From assembly GCA_963580455.1 (NCBI GenBank), contig OY756962.1:16820001-16884000 (forward strand): a DNA stretch of 64,000 bases, written 5' to 3'. Origin of the DNA: Euonymus europaeus. Lineage: Eukaryota > Streptophyta > Magnoliopsida > Celastrales > Celastraceae. Positions 13,941-28,734 of this stretch are shown here, piece by piece. Numbering within the stretch: position 1 is the first letter of the stretch; each line of letters opens with the position of its first letter. The notes beneath the pieces are model-generated. The model was not told where the DNA came from and ran no database searches. It worked only from the letters and a program-made list of their open reading frames with translations. The translations under genes were made by a program, and so were the position numbers.

Positions 13941-16900
13941 CCTCCATAGAGAGAGTTGAGCAACATTGCACCATCAAAGTTGCTCGGTGTACAATTTTTA
14001 TTGTCCTTCTATGTCAAATTTTACGAGTATAAGCTTCCAAGATTATTTCGATGCCAAAACAACAACTTTTTATCACAACTGGACAAAACCGTTAAGAGCT
14101 CCTCCATAGAGAGAGTTGAGCAACTTCGGACCAACAATGTTGCTCGGGATACACTTTTTATTGTTCTTCTTTGTAAAATTTTACGAGTATATGCTTCCTA
14201 GATTATTTCGATGCTAAAGCACCATCTTTCTATGAGAAATGGACAAAACCGTTAAAAGCTCCTCCATAGAGAGAGTTGAGCAACTTTGCACCATCAAAGT
14301 TGCTCGGTGTACACTTTTTATTGTTCTACTTAGTCAAATTTTACGAGTATAAGCTTCCAAGATTATTTCGATGCTAAAACACCATCTTTCTATGACAAAT
14401 GGACAAAATCGTTAAAAGCCCCTCCATAGAGACAGTTGAGCAACTTCGGACCATCAAAAGAGCTCGGTGTACACTTTTTATTGTCTTTCTATGTCAAATT
14501 TTACGAGTATAAGCTTCCAAGATTATTTCGATGCCAAAACACCAACTTTTTATCACAACTGGACAAAACCGTTAAGAGCTCCTCCAAAGAGAGAGTTGAG
14601 CAACTTCGGACCAACAAAGTTGCTCGGGATACACTTTTTATTGTTCTTCTTTGTAAAATTTTACGAGTATATGCTTCCTAGATTATTTCGATGCTAAAAC
14701 ACCATCTTTCTATGAGAAATGGACAAAACCGTTAAAACCTCCTCCATAGAGAGAGTTGAGCAACTACGGACCATCAAAGTTGCTCTGTGTACACTTTTTA
14801 TTATTCTTCCATGTCAAATTTTAATAATATAAGCTTCCAAGATTATTTCGATGCCAAAACAACAACTTTTTATCACAAATGGACAAAACCGTTAAAAGGT
14901 CATCTAAAGAGAGAGTTGAGCAACTACGGACCAACAAAGTTTCTCGGGATACACTTTTTATTTTTCTTCTATGTCAAATTTTCGGAGTATAAGCTTCCTA
15001 GATTATTTCAATGTTAAAACACCATCTTTCTATGACAAATGGATAAAACCGTTAAAAGTCCCTTCATAGAGAGAGTTGAGCAACCTCGGACCATCAAAGT
15101 TGCTCGGTGTACACTTTTTATTGTTATTCTATGTCAAATTTTATGAGTATAAGCTTCCAAGATTATTTCGATTCCAAATCACCAACTTTCTATGAGAAAT
15201 GGACAAAACCGTTAAAAGCTCCTCCATAGAGAGAGTTGAGCAACTTTGAACCATCAAAGTTGCTCGATGTACACTTTTTATTGTTCTTCTATGTTAAATT
15301 TTATGAGTATAAGCTTCCTAGATTATTTCGATGCCTAAAAACAAACTTTCTACGACAAATGGTCAAAACCGTTAAAAGCTACTCAATAGAGAGAGTTGAC
15401 AAAACTTCGGAACATCAAAGTTGCTCGGTGTACACTTTTTATTGTTCTTCTATGTCAAATTTTACGAGTATAAGCTTCCAAGATTAATTTGATGCCAAAA
15501 CACCAACTCTTTATCACAAATGGACAAAACCGTTAAAAGCTCCTCCATAGAGAGAGTTGAACAACTTTGGACCAACAAAGTTGATCGGGATACAATTTTT
15601 ATTGTTCTTCTTTGTCAAATTTTACGATTATAAGCTTCGTATATTATTTCAATGCTAAAACACCGTCTTTCTATGACAAATGGACAAAACCGTTAAAAGC
15701 CCCTCCATAGAGAGAGTTGAGCAACTTCGGACCATCAAAGTTGCTCGGTGTACACTTTTTACTGTTATTCTATGTCAAATTTTATGAGTATAAGCTTCCA
15801 AGATTATTTCGATTCCAAATCACCAACTTTCTATGAGAAATGGACAAAATCGTTAAAAGCTCCTCCATAGAGAGAGTTGAGCAACTTCAAACCATCAAAG
15901 TTGCTCGATGTACACTTTTTATTGTTCTTCTATGTTATATTTTATGAGTATAAGCTTCCTAGATTATTTCGATGCCAAAAAATGAACTTTTTGCAACAAA
16001 TGGACAAAATCGTTAAAATCTCCTCCATAGAGAGAGTTGAGCAACTTCGGAATATCACAGTTGCTCGGTGTACACTTTTTATTGTTCTTCTATGTCAAAT
16101 TTTATGAGTATAAACTTCCAAGATTACTTCGATGCCAAAACAACAACATTTCATCACAAATGGACAAAATCGTTAAAAGCCCCTCCATAGAGAGAGTTGA
16201 GCAACTTTGGACTATCAAAATTGCTCGGTGTACAATTTTTATTTTTATTCTATGTCAAATTTTATGAGTATAAGCTTCCAAGATTATTTCGATTCCAAAT
16301 CACCAACTTTCTATGAGAAATGGACAAAACCGTTAAAATCTCCTCCATAGAGAGAGTTGAGCAACTTCGAACCATCAAAGTTGCTCGATGTACACTTTTT
16401 ATTGTTCTTCTATGTTAAATTTTATGAGTATAAGCTTTCTAGATTATTTCGATGCCAAGAAAAGAACTTTTTACGACAAATGGACAAAACCGTTAAAAGC
16501 TCCTCCATAGAGAGAGTTGAAAAACTTCGGAACATCAAAGTTGCTCGGTGTACACTTTTTATTGCTCTTCTTTGTCAAATTTTACGAGTATAAGCTTCCT
16601 AGATTATTTCGATGCAAAAACACCATCTTTCTATGACAAATGGACAAAACCAGTAAAAGCCCCTTCATAGAAAGAGTTGAGCAACTTCGGACCATCAAAG
16701 TTGCTCGGTGTACACATTTTATTGTTATTCTATGTCAAATTTTATGAGTAAAAGCTTCCTAGAATATTTCGATGCCAAAAATGAACTTTTTACGACAAAT
16801 GGACAAAATCGTTAAAATCTCCTCCATAGAGAGAGTTGAGCAACTTCGGACCATCACAGTTGCTCGGTGTACACTTTTTATTGTTCTTCTTTGTCAAATT

Positions 16901-17140
16901 TTACGAGTATAAGCTTCCTAGATTATTTCGATGCTAAAATACCATCTTTCTATGACAAATGGACAAAACCATTAAAAGCCCCTCCATAGATAGAGTTGAG
17001 CAACTTCGGACCATCAAAGTTGCTCGGTGTACACTTGTTATTGTTATTCTATGTCAAATTTTATGAGTATAGGCTTCCAAGATTATTTCGATTCCAAATC
17101 ACCAACTTTCTATGAGAAATGGACAAAACCGTTAAAAGCT
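13941..17140 (+). repeat. ~3.2-kb satellite duplication, copy 2
   Basis: It shares rare variants with copy 1. These include TTTAATAATATAAGC near 14820, GGTCATCTAAAGAG near 14898, the AATTTGATGCC block near 15486, and GTAAAAGCTTCCTAGAATATT near 16748. One additional monomer is present relative to copy 1. Confidence 0.88.
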
Positions 17141-17559
17141 CCTCCATAGAGAGAGTTGAGCAACTTTGCACCATCAAAGTTGCTCGGTGTACACTTTTTA
17201 TTGTCCTTCTATGTCAAATTTTACGAGTATAAGCTTCCAAGATTATTTCGATGCCAAAACAACAACTTTTTATTACAACTGGACAAAACCGTTAAGAGCT
17301 CCTCCATAGAGAGAGTTGAGCAACTTCAGACCAACAATGTTGCTCGGGATACACTTTTTATTGTTCTTCTTTGTAAAATTTTACGAGTATATGCTTCCTA
17401 GATTATTTCGATGCTAAAACACCATCTTTCTATGAGAAATGTACAAAACCGTTAAAAGCTCCTTCATAGAGAGAGTTGAGCAACTTTGCACCATCAAAGT
17501 TGCTCGGTGTACACTTTTTATTGTTCTACTTAGTCAAATTTTACGAGTATAAGCTTCCT

Positions 17560-18440
17560 AGATTATTTCGATGCTAAAACACCATCTTTCTATGACAAAT
17601 GGACAAAATCGTTAAAAGCCCCTCCATAGAGAGAGTTGAGCAACTCTGGACCATCAAAAGAGCTCGGTGTATACTTTTTATTGTCTTTCTATGTCAAATT
17701 TTACGAGTATAAGCTTCCAAGATTATTTCGATGCCAAAACACCAACTTTTTATCACAACTGGACAAAACCGTTAAGAGCTCCTCCATAGAGAGAGTTGAG
17801 CAACTTCGGACCAACAAAGTTGCTCGGGATACACTTTTTATTGTTCTTCTTTGTAAAATTTTACGAGTATATGCTTCCTAGATTATTTCGATGCTAAAAC
17901 ACCATCTTTCTATGAGAAATGGACAAAACCGTTAAAAGATCCTCCATAGAGAGAGTTGAGCAACTTCGGACCATCAAAGTTGGTCGGTGTACACTTTTTA
18001 TTGTTCTTCCATGTCAAATTTTATGAGTATAAGCTTCCAAGATTATTTCGATTCCAAATCACCAACTTTCTATGAGAAATGGACAAAACCGTTAAAAGCT
18101 CCTCCATAGAGAGAGTTGAGCAACTTTGAACCATCAAAGTTGCTCGATGTACACTTTTTATTGTTCTTCTATGTTAAATTTTATGAGTATAAGCTTCCTA
18201 GATTATTTCGATGCCTAAAAACAAACTTTCTACGACAAATGGTCAAAACCGTTAAAAGCTACTCCATAGAGAGAGTTGACAAAACTTCGGACCATCAAAG
18301 TTGCTCGGTGTACACTTTTTATTGTTCTTCTATGTCAAATTTTACGAGTATAAGCTTCCAAGATTAATTTGATGCCAAAACACCAACTCTTTATCACAAA
18401 TGGACAAAACCGTTAAAAGCTCCTCCATAGAGAGAGTTGA
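17560..18440 (+). repeat. Six-monomer satellite duplication, copy 1 (961 bp)
   Basis: The block matches 18521-19401 at an offset of 961 bp. Shared private variants are CAACTCTGGACC with GGTGTATACTTT, and AAAGATCCTCC followed by AAAGTTGGTCGG. The GATGCCTAAAAAC part recurs again 641 bp further on, near 19810. Confidence 0.88.
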
Positions 18441-18520
18441 ACAACTTCGGACCAACAAAGTTGCTCGGGATACACTTTTTATTGTTCTTCTTTGTAAAAT
18501 TTTACGAGTATATGCTTCCT

Positions 18521-19401
18521 AGATTATTTCGATGCTAAAACACCATCTTTCTATGACAAATGGACAAAATCGTTAAAAGCCCCTCCATAGAGAGAGTTGA
18601 GCAACTCTGGACCATCAAAAGAGCTCGGTGTATACTTTTTATTGTCTTTCTATGTCAAATTTTACGAGTATAAGCTTCCAAGATTATTTCGATGCCAAAA
18701 CACCAACTTTTTATCACAACTGGACAAAACCGTTAAGAGCTCCTCCATAGAGAGAGTTGAGCAACTTCGGACCAACAAAGTTGCTCGGGATACACTTTTT
18801 ATTGTTCTTCTTTGTAAAATTTTACGAGTATATGCTTCCTAGATTATTTCGATGCTAAAACACCATCTTTCTATGAGAAATGGACAAAACCGTTAAAAGA
18901 TCCTCCATAGAGAGAGTTGAGCAACTTCGGACCATCAAAGTTGGTCGGTGTACACTTTTTATTGTTCTTCCATGTCAAATTTTATGAGTATAAGCTTCCA
19001 AGATTATTTCGATTCCAAATCACCAACTTTCTATGAGAAATGGACAAAACCGTTAAAAGCTCCTCCATAGAGAGAGTTGAGCAACTTTGAACCATCAAAG
19101 TTGCTCGATGTACACTTTTTATTGTTCTTCTATGTTAAATTTTATGAGTATAAGCTTCCTAGATTATTTCGATGCCTAAAAACAAACTTTCTACGACAAA
19201 TGGTCAAAACCGTTAAAAGCTACTCCATAGAGAGAGTTGACAAAACTTCGGACCATCAAAGTTGCTCGGTGTACACTTTTTATTGTTCTTCTATGTCAAA
19301 TTTTACGAGTATAAGCTTCCAAGATTAATTTGATGCCAAAACACCAACTCTTTATCACAAATGGACAAAACCGTTAAAAGCTCCTCCATAGAGAGAGTTG
19401 A
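18521..19401 (+). repeat. Six-monomer satellite duplication, copy 2 (961 bp)
   Basis: Near-identical to 17560-18440, including the TATACTTTTTATTGTC and AAAGTTGGTCGG private variants. The next partial repeat starts 641 bp (four monomers) downstream. Confidence 0.88.
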
Positions 19402-21989
19402 ACAACTTTGGACCAACAAAGTTGATCGGGATACACTTTTTATTGTTCTTCTTTGTCAAATTTTACGATTATAAGCTTCCTATATTATTTCAATGCTAAA
19501 ACACCGTCTTTCTATGACAAATGGACAAAACCGTTAAAAGCCCCTCCATAGAGAGAGTTGAGCAACTTCGGACCATCAAAGTTGCTCGGTGTACACTTTT
19601 TATTGTTATTCTATGTCAAATTTTATGAGTATAAGCTTCCAAGATTATTTCGATTACAAATCACCAACTTTCTATGAGAAATGGACAAAACCGTTAAAAG
19701 CTCCTCCATAGAGAGAGTTGAGCAACTTCGAACCATCGAAGTTGCTCGATGTACACTTTTTATTGTTCTTCTATGTTAAATTTTATGAGTATAAGCTTCC
19801 TAGATTATTTCGATGCCTAAAAACAAACTTTCTACGACAAATGGTCAAAACCGTTAAAAGCAACTCCATAGAGAGAGTTGACAAAACTTCGGACCATCAA
19901 AGTTGCTCGGTGTACACTTTTTATTGTTCTTCTATGTCAAATTTTACGAGTATAAGCTTCCAAGATTAATTTGATGCCAAAACACCAACTATTTATCACA
20001 AATGGATAAAACCGTTAAAAGCTCCTCCATAGAGAGAGTTGAACAACTTTGGACCAACAAAGTTGATCGGGATACCATTTTTATTGTTCTTCTTTGTCAA
20101 ATTTTACGATTATAAGCTTCATCTATTATTTCAATGCTAAAACACCGTCTTTCTATGACAAATGGACAAAACCGTTAAAAGCCCCTCCATAGAGAGAGTT
20201 GAGCAACTTCGGACCATCAAAGTTGCTCGGTGTACACTTTTTATTGTTATTCTATGTCAAATTTTATGAGTATAAGCTTCCAAGATTATTTCGATTCCAA
20301 GTCACCAACTTTCTATGAGAAATGGACAAAACCGTTAAAAGCTCCTCCATAGAGAGAGTTGAGCAACTTCAAACCATCAAAGTTGCTCGATGTACACTTT
20401 TTATTGTTCTTCTATGTTATATTTTATGAGTATAAGCTTCCTAGATTATTTCGATGCCAAAAAATGAACTTTTTACGACAAATGGACAAAATCGTTAAAA
20501 TCTCCTCCATAGAGAGAGTTGAGCAACTTCGGAATATCACAGTTGCTCGGTGTACACTTTTTATTGTTCTTCTATGTCAAATTTTACGAGTATAAACTTC
20601 CAAGATTACTTCGATGCCAAAACAACAACATTTCATCACAAATGGACAAAATCGTTAAAAGCCCCTCCATAGAGAGAGTTGAGCAACTTTGGACTATCAA
20701 AATTGCTCGGTGTACAATTTTTATTTTTATTCTATGTCAAATTTTATGAGTATAAGCTTCCAAGATTATTTCGATTCCAAATCACCAACTTTCTATGAGA
20801 AATGGACAAAACCGTTAAAATCTCCTCCATAGAGACAGTTGAACAACTTCGGACCATCAAAGTTGCTCGGTGTACACTTTTTATTGTTCTTCCATGTCAA
20901 ATTTTACGAGTATAAGCTTCCAAGATTACTTCGATGCCAAAACAACAACATTTCATCACAAATGGACAAAATCATTAAGAGCTCCTCCATAGAGAGAGTT
21001 GAGCAACTTCGGACCAACAAAGTTGCTCGGGATACACTTTTTATTGTTCTTCTTTGTAAAATTTTACGAGTATATGCTTCCTAGATTATTTCGATGCTAA
21101 AACACCATCTTTCTATGAGAAATGGACAAAACCGTTAAAACCTCCTCCATAGAGAGAGTTGAGCAACTTCGGACTATCAAAGTTGCTCGGTGTACACTTT
21201 TTATTGTTCTTCCATGTCAAATTTTAATAATATAAGCTTCCAAGATTACTTCGATGCCAAAACAACAACATTTCATCACAACTGGACAAAACCGTTAAGA
21301 GCTCCTCCATAGAGAGAGTTGAGCAACTTCGGACCAACAAAGTTGCTCGGGATACACTTTTTATTGTTCTTCTTTGTAAAATTTTACGAGTATATGCTTC
21401 CTAGATTATTTCGATGCTAAAACACCATCTTTCTATGAGAAATGGACAAAACCGTTAAAAGCTCCTCCATAGAGAGAGTTGAGCAACTTCGGACCATCAA
21501 AGTTGCTCGGTGAAACTTTTTATTGTTCTTCCATGTCAAATTTTAATAATATAAGCTTCCAAGATTATTTCGATGCCAAAACAACAACTTTTTATCACAA
21601 ATGGACAAAACCGTTAAAAGCTCCTCCATAGAGAGAGTTGAGCAACTACGGACCAACAAAGTTTCTCGGGATACACTTTTTATTTTTCTTCTATGTCAAA
21701 TTTTCGGAGTATAAGCTTCCTAGATTATTTCAATGTTAAAACACCATCTTTCTATGACAAATGGATAAAACCGTTAAAAGCCCCTTCATAGAGAGAGTTG
21801 AGCAACTTCGGATCATCAAAGTTGCTAGGTGTACATTTTTTATTGTTATTCTATGTCAAATTTTATGAGTATAAGCTTCCAAGATTATTTCGATTCCAAA
21901 TCACCAACTTTCTATGAGAAATGGACAAAACCGTTAAAAGCTCCTCCATAGAGAGAGTTGAGCAACTTTGAACCATCAAAGTTGCTCGG

Positions 21990-22360
21990 TGTACACTTTT
22001 TATTGTTCTTCTTTGTCAAATTTTACGAGTATAGGCTTCCTAGATTATTTCGATGCTAGAACACCATCTTTCTATGACAAATGGACAAAATCGTTAAAAG
22101 CCTCTCCATAGAGAGAGTTGAGCAACTTCGGACCATCAAAAGAGCTCGGTGTACACTTTTTATTGTCCTTCTATGTCAAATTTTACGAGTATAAGCTTCC
22201 AAGATTATTTCAATGCCAAAACAACAACTTTTTGTTACAACTGGACAAAACCGTTAAGAGCTCCTCCATAGAGAGAGTTGAGCAACTTCGGACCAACAAA
22301 GTTGCTCGGGATACACTTTTTATTGTTCTTCTTTGTAAAATTTTACGAGTATATGCTTCC
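21990..22360 (+). repeat. Three-monomer satellite duplication, copy 1 (480 bp)
   Basis: The AGAGCTCGG monomer with its TTTTTGTTACAAC tail and the following GATACAC monomer recur 480 bp downstream, at about 22470-22840. Confidence 0.75.
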
Positions 22361-22469
22361 TAGATCATTTCGATGCTAAAACACCATCTTTCTATGAGAA
22401 ATGTACGAAACCGTTAAAAGCTCCTCCATAGAGAGAGTTGACCAACTTTTCACCATCAAAGTTGCTCGG

Positions 22470-22840
22470 TGTACACTTTTTATTGTTCTTCTTTGTCAAA
22501 TTTTACGAGTATAGGCTTCCTAGATTATTTCGATGCTAAAAGACCATCTTTCTATGACAAATGGACAAAATCAATAAAAGCCTCTCCATAGAGAGAGTTG
22601 AGCAACTTCGGACCATCAAAAGAGCTCGGTGTACACTTTTTATTGTCCTTCTATGTCAAATTTTACGAGTATAAGCTTCCAAGATTATTTCGATGCCAAA
22701 ACAACAACTTTTTATTACAACTGGACAAAACCGTTAAGAGCTCCTCCATAGAGAGAGTTGAGCAACTTCGGACCAACAAAGTTGCTCGGGATACACTTTT
22801 TATTGTTCTTCTTTGTAAAATTTTACGAGTATATGCTTCC
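22470..22840 (+). repeat. Three-monomer satellite duplication, copy 2 (480 bp)
   Basis: Matches 21990-22360 with a few single-base changes, such as ATTTCGATGCC for ATTTCAATGCC and TTTATTACAAC for TTTGTTACAAC. Confidence 0.75.
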
Positions 22841-23944
22841 TAGATTATTTCAATGTTAAAACACCATCTTTCTATGACAAATGGATAAAACCGTTAAAAA
22901 CCCCTTCATAGAGAGAGTTGAGCAACTTCGGACCATCAAAGTTGCTCGGTGTACACTTTTTATTGTTATTCTATGTCAAATTTTATGAGTATAAGCTTCC
23001 AAGATTATTTCGATTCCAAATCACCAACTTTCTATGAGAAATGGACAAAACCGCTAAAAGCACCTCCATAGAGAGAGTTGAGCAACTTCGAAACATCAAA
23101 GTTGCTCGATGTACACTTTTTATTGTTCTTCTATGTTATATTTTATGAGTATAAGCTTCCTAGATTATTTCGATGCCAAAAAATGAACTTTTTACGACAA
23201 ATGGACAAAATTGTTAAAATCTCCTCCATAGAGAGAGTTGAGCAACTTCGGAATATAACAGTTACTCGGTGTACACTTTTTATTGTTCTTCTATGTCAAA
23301 TTTTACGAGTATAAACTTCCAAGATTACTTCGATGCCAAAACAACAACATTTCATCACAAATGGACAAAATCGTTAAAAGCCCCTCCATAGAGAGAGTTG
23401 AGCAACTTTAGACTATCAAAATTGCTCGGTGTACAATTTTTATTTTTATTCTATGTCAAATTTTATGAGTATAAGCTTCCAAGATTATTTCGATTCTAAA
23501 TCACCAATTTTCTATGAGAAATGGACAAAACCGTTAAAATCTCCTCCATAGAGAGAGTTGAGCAACTTCGAACCATCAAAGTTGCTCGATGTACACTTTT
23601 TATTGTTCTTCTATGTTAAATTTTATGAGTATAAGCTTTCTAGATTATTTCGATGCCAAGAAACGAACTTTTTACGACAAATGGACAAAACCGTTAAAAG
23701 CTCCTCCGTAGAGAGAGTTGAAAAACTTCGTACTATCAAAGTTGCTCGGTGTACACTTTTTATTGCTCTTCTTTGTCAAATTTTACGAGTATAAGCTTCC
23801 TAGATTATTTCGATGCAAAAACACTATCTTTCTATGACAAATGGACAAAACCGTTAAAAGCCCCTTCATAGAAAGAGTTGAGCAACTTCGGACCATCAAA
23901 ATTGCTCGGTGTACACTTTTTATTGTTATTCTATGTCAAATTTT

Positions 23945-25240
23945 ATGAGTAAAAGCTTCCTAGAATATTTCGATGCCAAAAATGAACTTTTTACGACAAA
24001 TGGACAAAATCGTTAAAATCTCCTCCATAGAGAGAGTTGAGCAACTTCGGACCATCACATTTGCTCGGAGTACACTTTTTATTGTTCTTCTTTGTCAAAT
24101 TTTACGAGTATAAGCTTCCTAGATTATTTCGATGCTAAAACACCATCTTTCTATGACAAATGGACAAAACCATTAACAGCCCCTCCATAGAGAGAGTTGA
24201 GCAACTTCGGACCATCAAAGTTTCTCGGTGTACACTTTTTATTGTTATTCTATGTCAAATTTTATGAGTATAGGCTTCCAAGATTATTTCGATTCCAAAT
24301 CACCAACTTTCTATGAGAAATGGACAAAACCGTTAAAAGCTCCTCCATAGAGAGAGTTGAGCAACTTCGAACCATCAAAAGAGCTCGGTGTACACTTTTT
24401 ATTGTCCTTCTATGTCAAATTTTACGAGTATAAGCTTCCAAGATTATTTCAATGCCAAAACAACAACTTTTTGTTACAACTGGACAAAACCGTTAAGAGC
24501 TCCTCCATAGAGAGAGTTGAGCAACTTCGGACCAACAAAGTTGCTCGGGATACACTTTTTATTGTTCTTCTTTGTCAAATTTTACGAGTATAAGCTTCCT
24601 AGATTATTTCGATGCTAAAACACCATCTTTCTATGACAAATGGACAAAACCATTAACAGCCCCTCCATAGAGAGAGTTGAGCAACTTCGGACCATCAAAG
24701 TTTCTCGGTGTACACTTTTTATTGTCCTTCTATGTCAAATTTTACGAGTATAAGCTTCCTAGATTATTTCGATGCTAAAACACCATCTTTCTATGACAAA
24801 TGGACAAAACCATTAACAGCCCCTCCATAGAGAGAGTTGAGCAACTTCGGACCATCAAAGTTTCTCGGTGTACACTTTTTATTGTTATTCTATGTCAAAT
24901 TTTAGGAGTATAAGCTTCCAAGATTATTTCGATTCCAAATCACCAACTTTCTATGAGAAATGGACAAAACCGTTAAAAGCTCCTCCATAGAGAGAGTTGA
25001 GCAACTTCGAACCATCAAAGTTGCTCGATGTACACTTTTTATTGTTCTTCTACGTTAAATTTTATGAGTATAAGCTTTCTAGATTATTTCGATGCCAAAA
25101 AATGAACTTTTTAAGACAAATGGACAAAACCGTTAAAAGCTCCTCCACAGAGAGAGTTGAGCAACTACGGACCATCAAAGTTGCTCGGTGTACACTTTTT
25201 ATTGTTATTCTATGTCAAATTTTATGAGTATAAGCTTCCA
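23945..25240 (+). repeat. 11-monomer satellite unit, copy 1 (1759-bp spacing)
   Basis: The run GTAAAAGCTTCCTAGAATATT, then CATTAACAGCCCCTCC with AAAGTTTCTCGG monomers, recurs at about 25704-26999 at an offset of 1759 bp. The spacing equals 11 monomers minus one base. Confidence 0.87.
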
Positions 25241-25703
25241 AGATTATTTCGATGCCAAAACACCAACTCTGTATCACAAATGGACAAAACCGTTAAAAGC
25301 TCCTCCATAGAGAGAGTTGAGCAACTTCGGACCAACAAAGTTGCTCAGGATACAATTTTTATTGTTCTTCTTTGTAAAATTTTACGAGTATAAGCTTCCT
25401 AGATTATTTCGATGCTAAAACACCATCTTTCTATGACAAATGGACAAAACCGTTAAAAGCCCCTTCATAGAGAGAGTTGAGCAACTTCGGACCATCAAAG
25501 GTGCTCGGTGTACACTTTTTATTGTTATTCTATGTCAAATTTTAAGAGTATAAGCTTCCAAGATTATTTCGATTCCAAATCACCAAGTTTCTATGAGAAA
25601 TGGACAAAACCGTTAAAAGCTCCTCCATAGAGAGAGTTGAGCAACTTTGAACCAACAAAGTTGCTCGATGTACACTTTTTATTGTTCTTCTATGTTAAAT
25701 TTT

Positions 25704-26999
25704 ATGAGTAAAAGCTTCCTAGAATATTTCGATGCCAAAAATGAACTTTTTACGACAAATGGACAAAATCGTTAAAATCTCCTCCATAGAGAGAGTTGAG
25801 CAACTTCGGACCATCACAGTTACTCGGGGTACACTTTTTATTGTTCTTCTTTGTCAAATTTTACGAGTATAAGCTTCCTAGATTATTTCGATGCTAAAAC
25901 ACCATCTTTCTATGACAAATGGACAAAACCATTAACAGCCCCTCCATAGAGAGAGTTGAGCAACTTCGGACCATCAAAGTTTCTCGGTGTACACTTTTTA
26001 TTGTTATTCTATGTCAAATTTTATGAGTATAGGCTTCCAAGATTATTTCGATTCCAAATCACCAACTTTCTATGAGAAATGGACAAAACCGTTAAAAGCT
26101 CCTCCATAGAGAGAGTTGAGCAACTTCGAACCGTCAAAAGAGCTCGGTGTACACTTTTTATTGTCCTTCTATGTCAAATTTTACGAGTATAAGCTTCCAA
26201 GATTATTTCAATGCCAAAACAAGAACTTTTTGTTACAACTGGACAAAACCGTTAAGAGCTCCTCCATAGAGAGAGTTGAGCAACTTCGGACCAACAAAGT
26301 TGCTCGGGATACACTTTTTATTGTTCTTCTTTGTCAAATTTTACGAGTATAAGCTTCCTAGATTATTTCGATGCTAAAACACCATCTTTCTATGACAAAT
26401 GGACAAAACCATTAACAGCCCCTCCATAGAGAGAGTTGAGCAACTTCGGACCATCAAAGTTTCTCGGTGTACACTTTTTATTGTCCTTCTATGTCAAATT
26501 TTACGAGTATAAGCTTCCTAGATTATTTCGATGCTAAAACACCATCTTTCTATGACAAATGGACAAAACCATTAACAGCCCCTCCATAGAGAGAGTTGAG
26601 CAACTTCGGACCATCAAAGTTTCTTGGTGTACACTTTTTATTGTTATTCTATGTCAAATTTTATGAGTATAGGCTTCCAAGATTATTTCGATTCCAAATC
26701 ACCAACTTTCTATGAGAAATGGACAAAACCGTTAAAAGCTCCTCCATAGAGAGAGTTGAGCAACTTCGAACCATCAAAGTTGCTCGATGTACACTTTTTA
26801 TTGTTCTTCTACGTTAAATTTTATGAGTATAAGCTTTCTAGATTATTTCGATGCCAAAAAATGAACTTTTTAAGACAAATGGACAAAACCGTTAAAAGCT
26901 CCTCCACAGAGAGAGTTGAGCAACTACGGACCATCAAAGTTGCTCGGTGTACACTTTTTATTGTTATTCTATGTTAAATTTTATGAGTATAAGCTTCCT
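25704..26999 (+). repeat. 11-monomer satellite unit, copy 2 (1759-bp spacing)
   Basis: It shares the CATTAACAGCC, GTTTCTCGG and CTCCTCCACAGAG private variants with 23945-25240. Single-base differences include CCGTCAAAAG and AACAAGAAC. Confidence 0.87.
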
Positions 27000-28734
27000 A
27001 GATTATTTCGATGCCAAAAAACAAACTTTTTACGACAAATGGACAAAATCGTTAAAAGCTACTCCATAGAGAGAGTTGAGAAACTTCGAACCATCAAAGT
27101 TGCTCGGTGTACACTTTTTATTGTTCTTCTTTGTCAAATTTTACGAGTATAGGCTTCCTAGATTATTTCGGTGCTAAAACGCCATCTTTCTATGACAAAT
27201 GGACAAAATCGTTAAAAGCCCCTCCATAGAGAGAGTTGAGCAACTTCGGACCATCAAAAGAGCTCGGTGTACACTTTTTATTGTCCTTCTATGTCAAATT
27301 TTAGGAGTATAAGCTTCCAAGATTATTTCGATGCCAAAACAACAACTTTTTATTACAACTGGACAAAATCGTTAAGAGCTCTTCCATTATGAGAGTTGAG
27401 CAACTTCGGACCAACAAAGTTGCTCGGGATACACTTTTTATTGTTCTTCTTTGTAAAATTTTATGAGTATATGCTTCCTAGATTATTTCGATGCTAAAAC
27501 ACCATCTTTCTATGAGAAATGGACAAAACCGTTAAAAGCTCCTCCATAGAGAGAGTTGAGCAACTTCGGACCATCGAAGTTGCTCGGTGTACACTTTTTA
27601 TTGTTCTTCCATGTCAAATTTTAATAATATAAGCTTCCAAGATTATTTCGATGCCAAAACAACAACTTTTTATCACAAATGGACAAAACCGTTAAAAGCT
27701 CCTCCATAGAGAGAGTTGAGCAACTACGGACCAACAAAGTTTCTCGGGATACACTTTTTATTTTTCTTCTATGTCAAATTTTCGGAGTATAAGCTTCCTA
27801 GATTATTTCAATGTTAAAACACCAACTTTCCATGACAAATGGATAAAACCGTTAAAAGCCCCTTCATAGAGAGAGTTGAGCAACTTCGGACCATCAAAGT
27901 TGCTCGGTGTACACTTTTTATTGTTATTCTATGTCAAATTTTATGAGTATAAGCTTACAAGATTATTTCGATTCCAAATCACCAACTTTCTATGAGAAAT
28001 GGACAAAACCGTTAAAAGCTCCTCCATAGAGAGAGTTGAGCAACTTTGAACCATCAAAGTTGCTCGATGTACACTTTTTATTGTTCTTCTATGTTAAATT
28101 TTATGAGTATAAGCTTCCTAGATTATTTCGATGCCTAAAAACAAACTTTCTACGACTAATGGACAAAACCGTTAAAAGCTACTCCATAGAGAGAGTTGAC
28201 AAAACTTCGGACCATCAAAGTTGCTCGCTGTACACTTTTTATTGTTCTTCTATGTCAAATTTTACGAGTATAAGCTTCTAAGATTAATTTGATGCCAAAA
28301 CACCAACTCTTTATCACAAATGGACAAAACCGTTAAAAGCTCCTCCATAGAGAGAGTTGAACAACTTTGGACCAACAAAGTTGATCGGGATACACTTTTT
28401 ATTGTTCTTCTTTGTCAAATTTTACGATTATAAGCTTCCTATATTATTTCAATGCTAAAACACCGTCTTTCTATGACAAATGGACAAAACCGTTAAAAGC
28501 CCCTCCATAGAGAGAGTTCAGAAACTTCGGACCATCAAAGTTGCTCGGTGTACACTTTTATTGTTATCCTATGTCAAATTTTATGAGTATAAGCTTCCAA
28601 GATTATTTCGATTCCAAATCACCAACTTTCTATGAGAAATGGACAAAACCGTTAAAAGCTCCTCCATAGAGAGAGTTGAGCAACTTCAAACCATCAAAGT
28701 TGCTCGATGTACACTTTTTACTGTTCTTCTCTGT
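26975..28734 (+). repeat. 11-monomer tandem unit, copy 1 (1760 bp)
   Basis: An exact head-to-tail pair. Everything from about 26975 to 28734 recurs at 28735-30494, offset 1760 bp. Private changes are shared: GTGCTAAAACGCC near 27171 and 28931, GCTCGCTGTACAC near 28223 and 29983, and a one-T deletion with TATCCTATG near 28555 and 30315. One copy reads CCATTATGAGAG where the other reads CCATTGAGAGAG. Confidence 0.92.
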
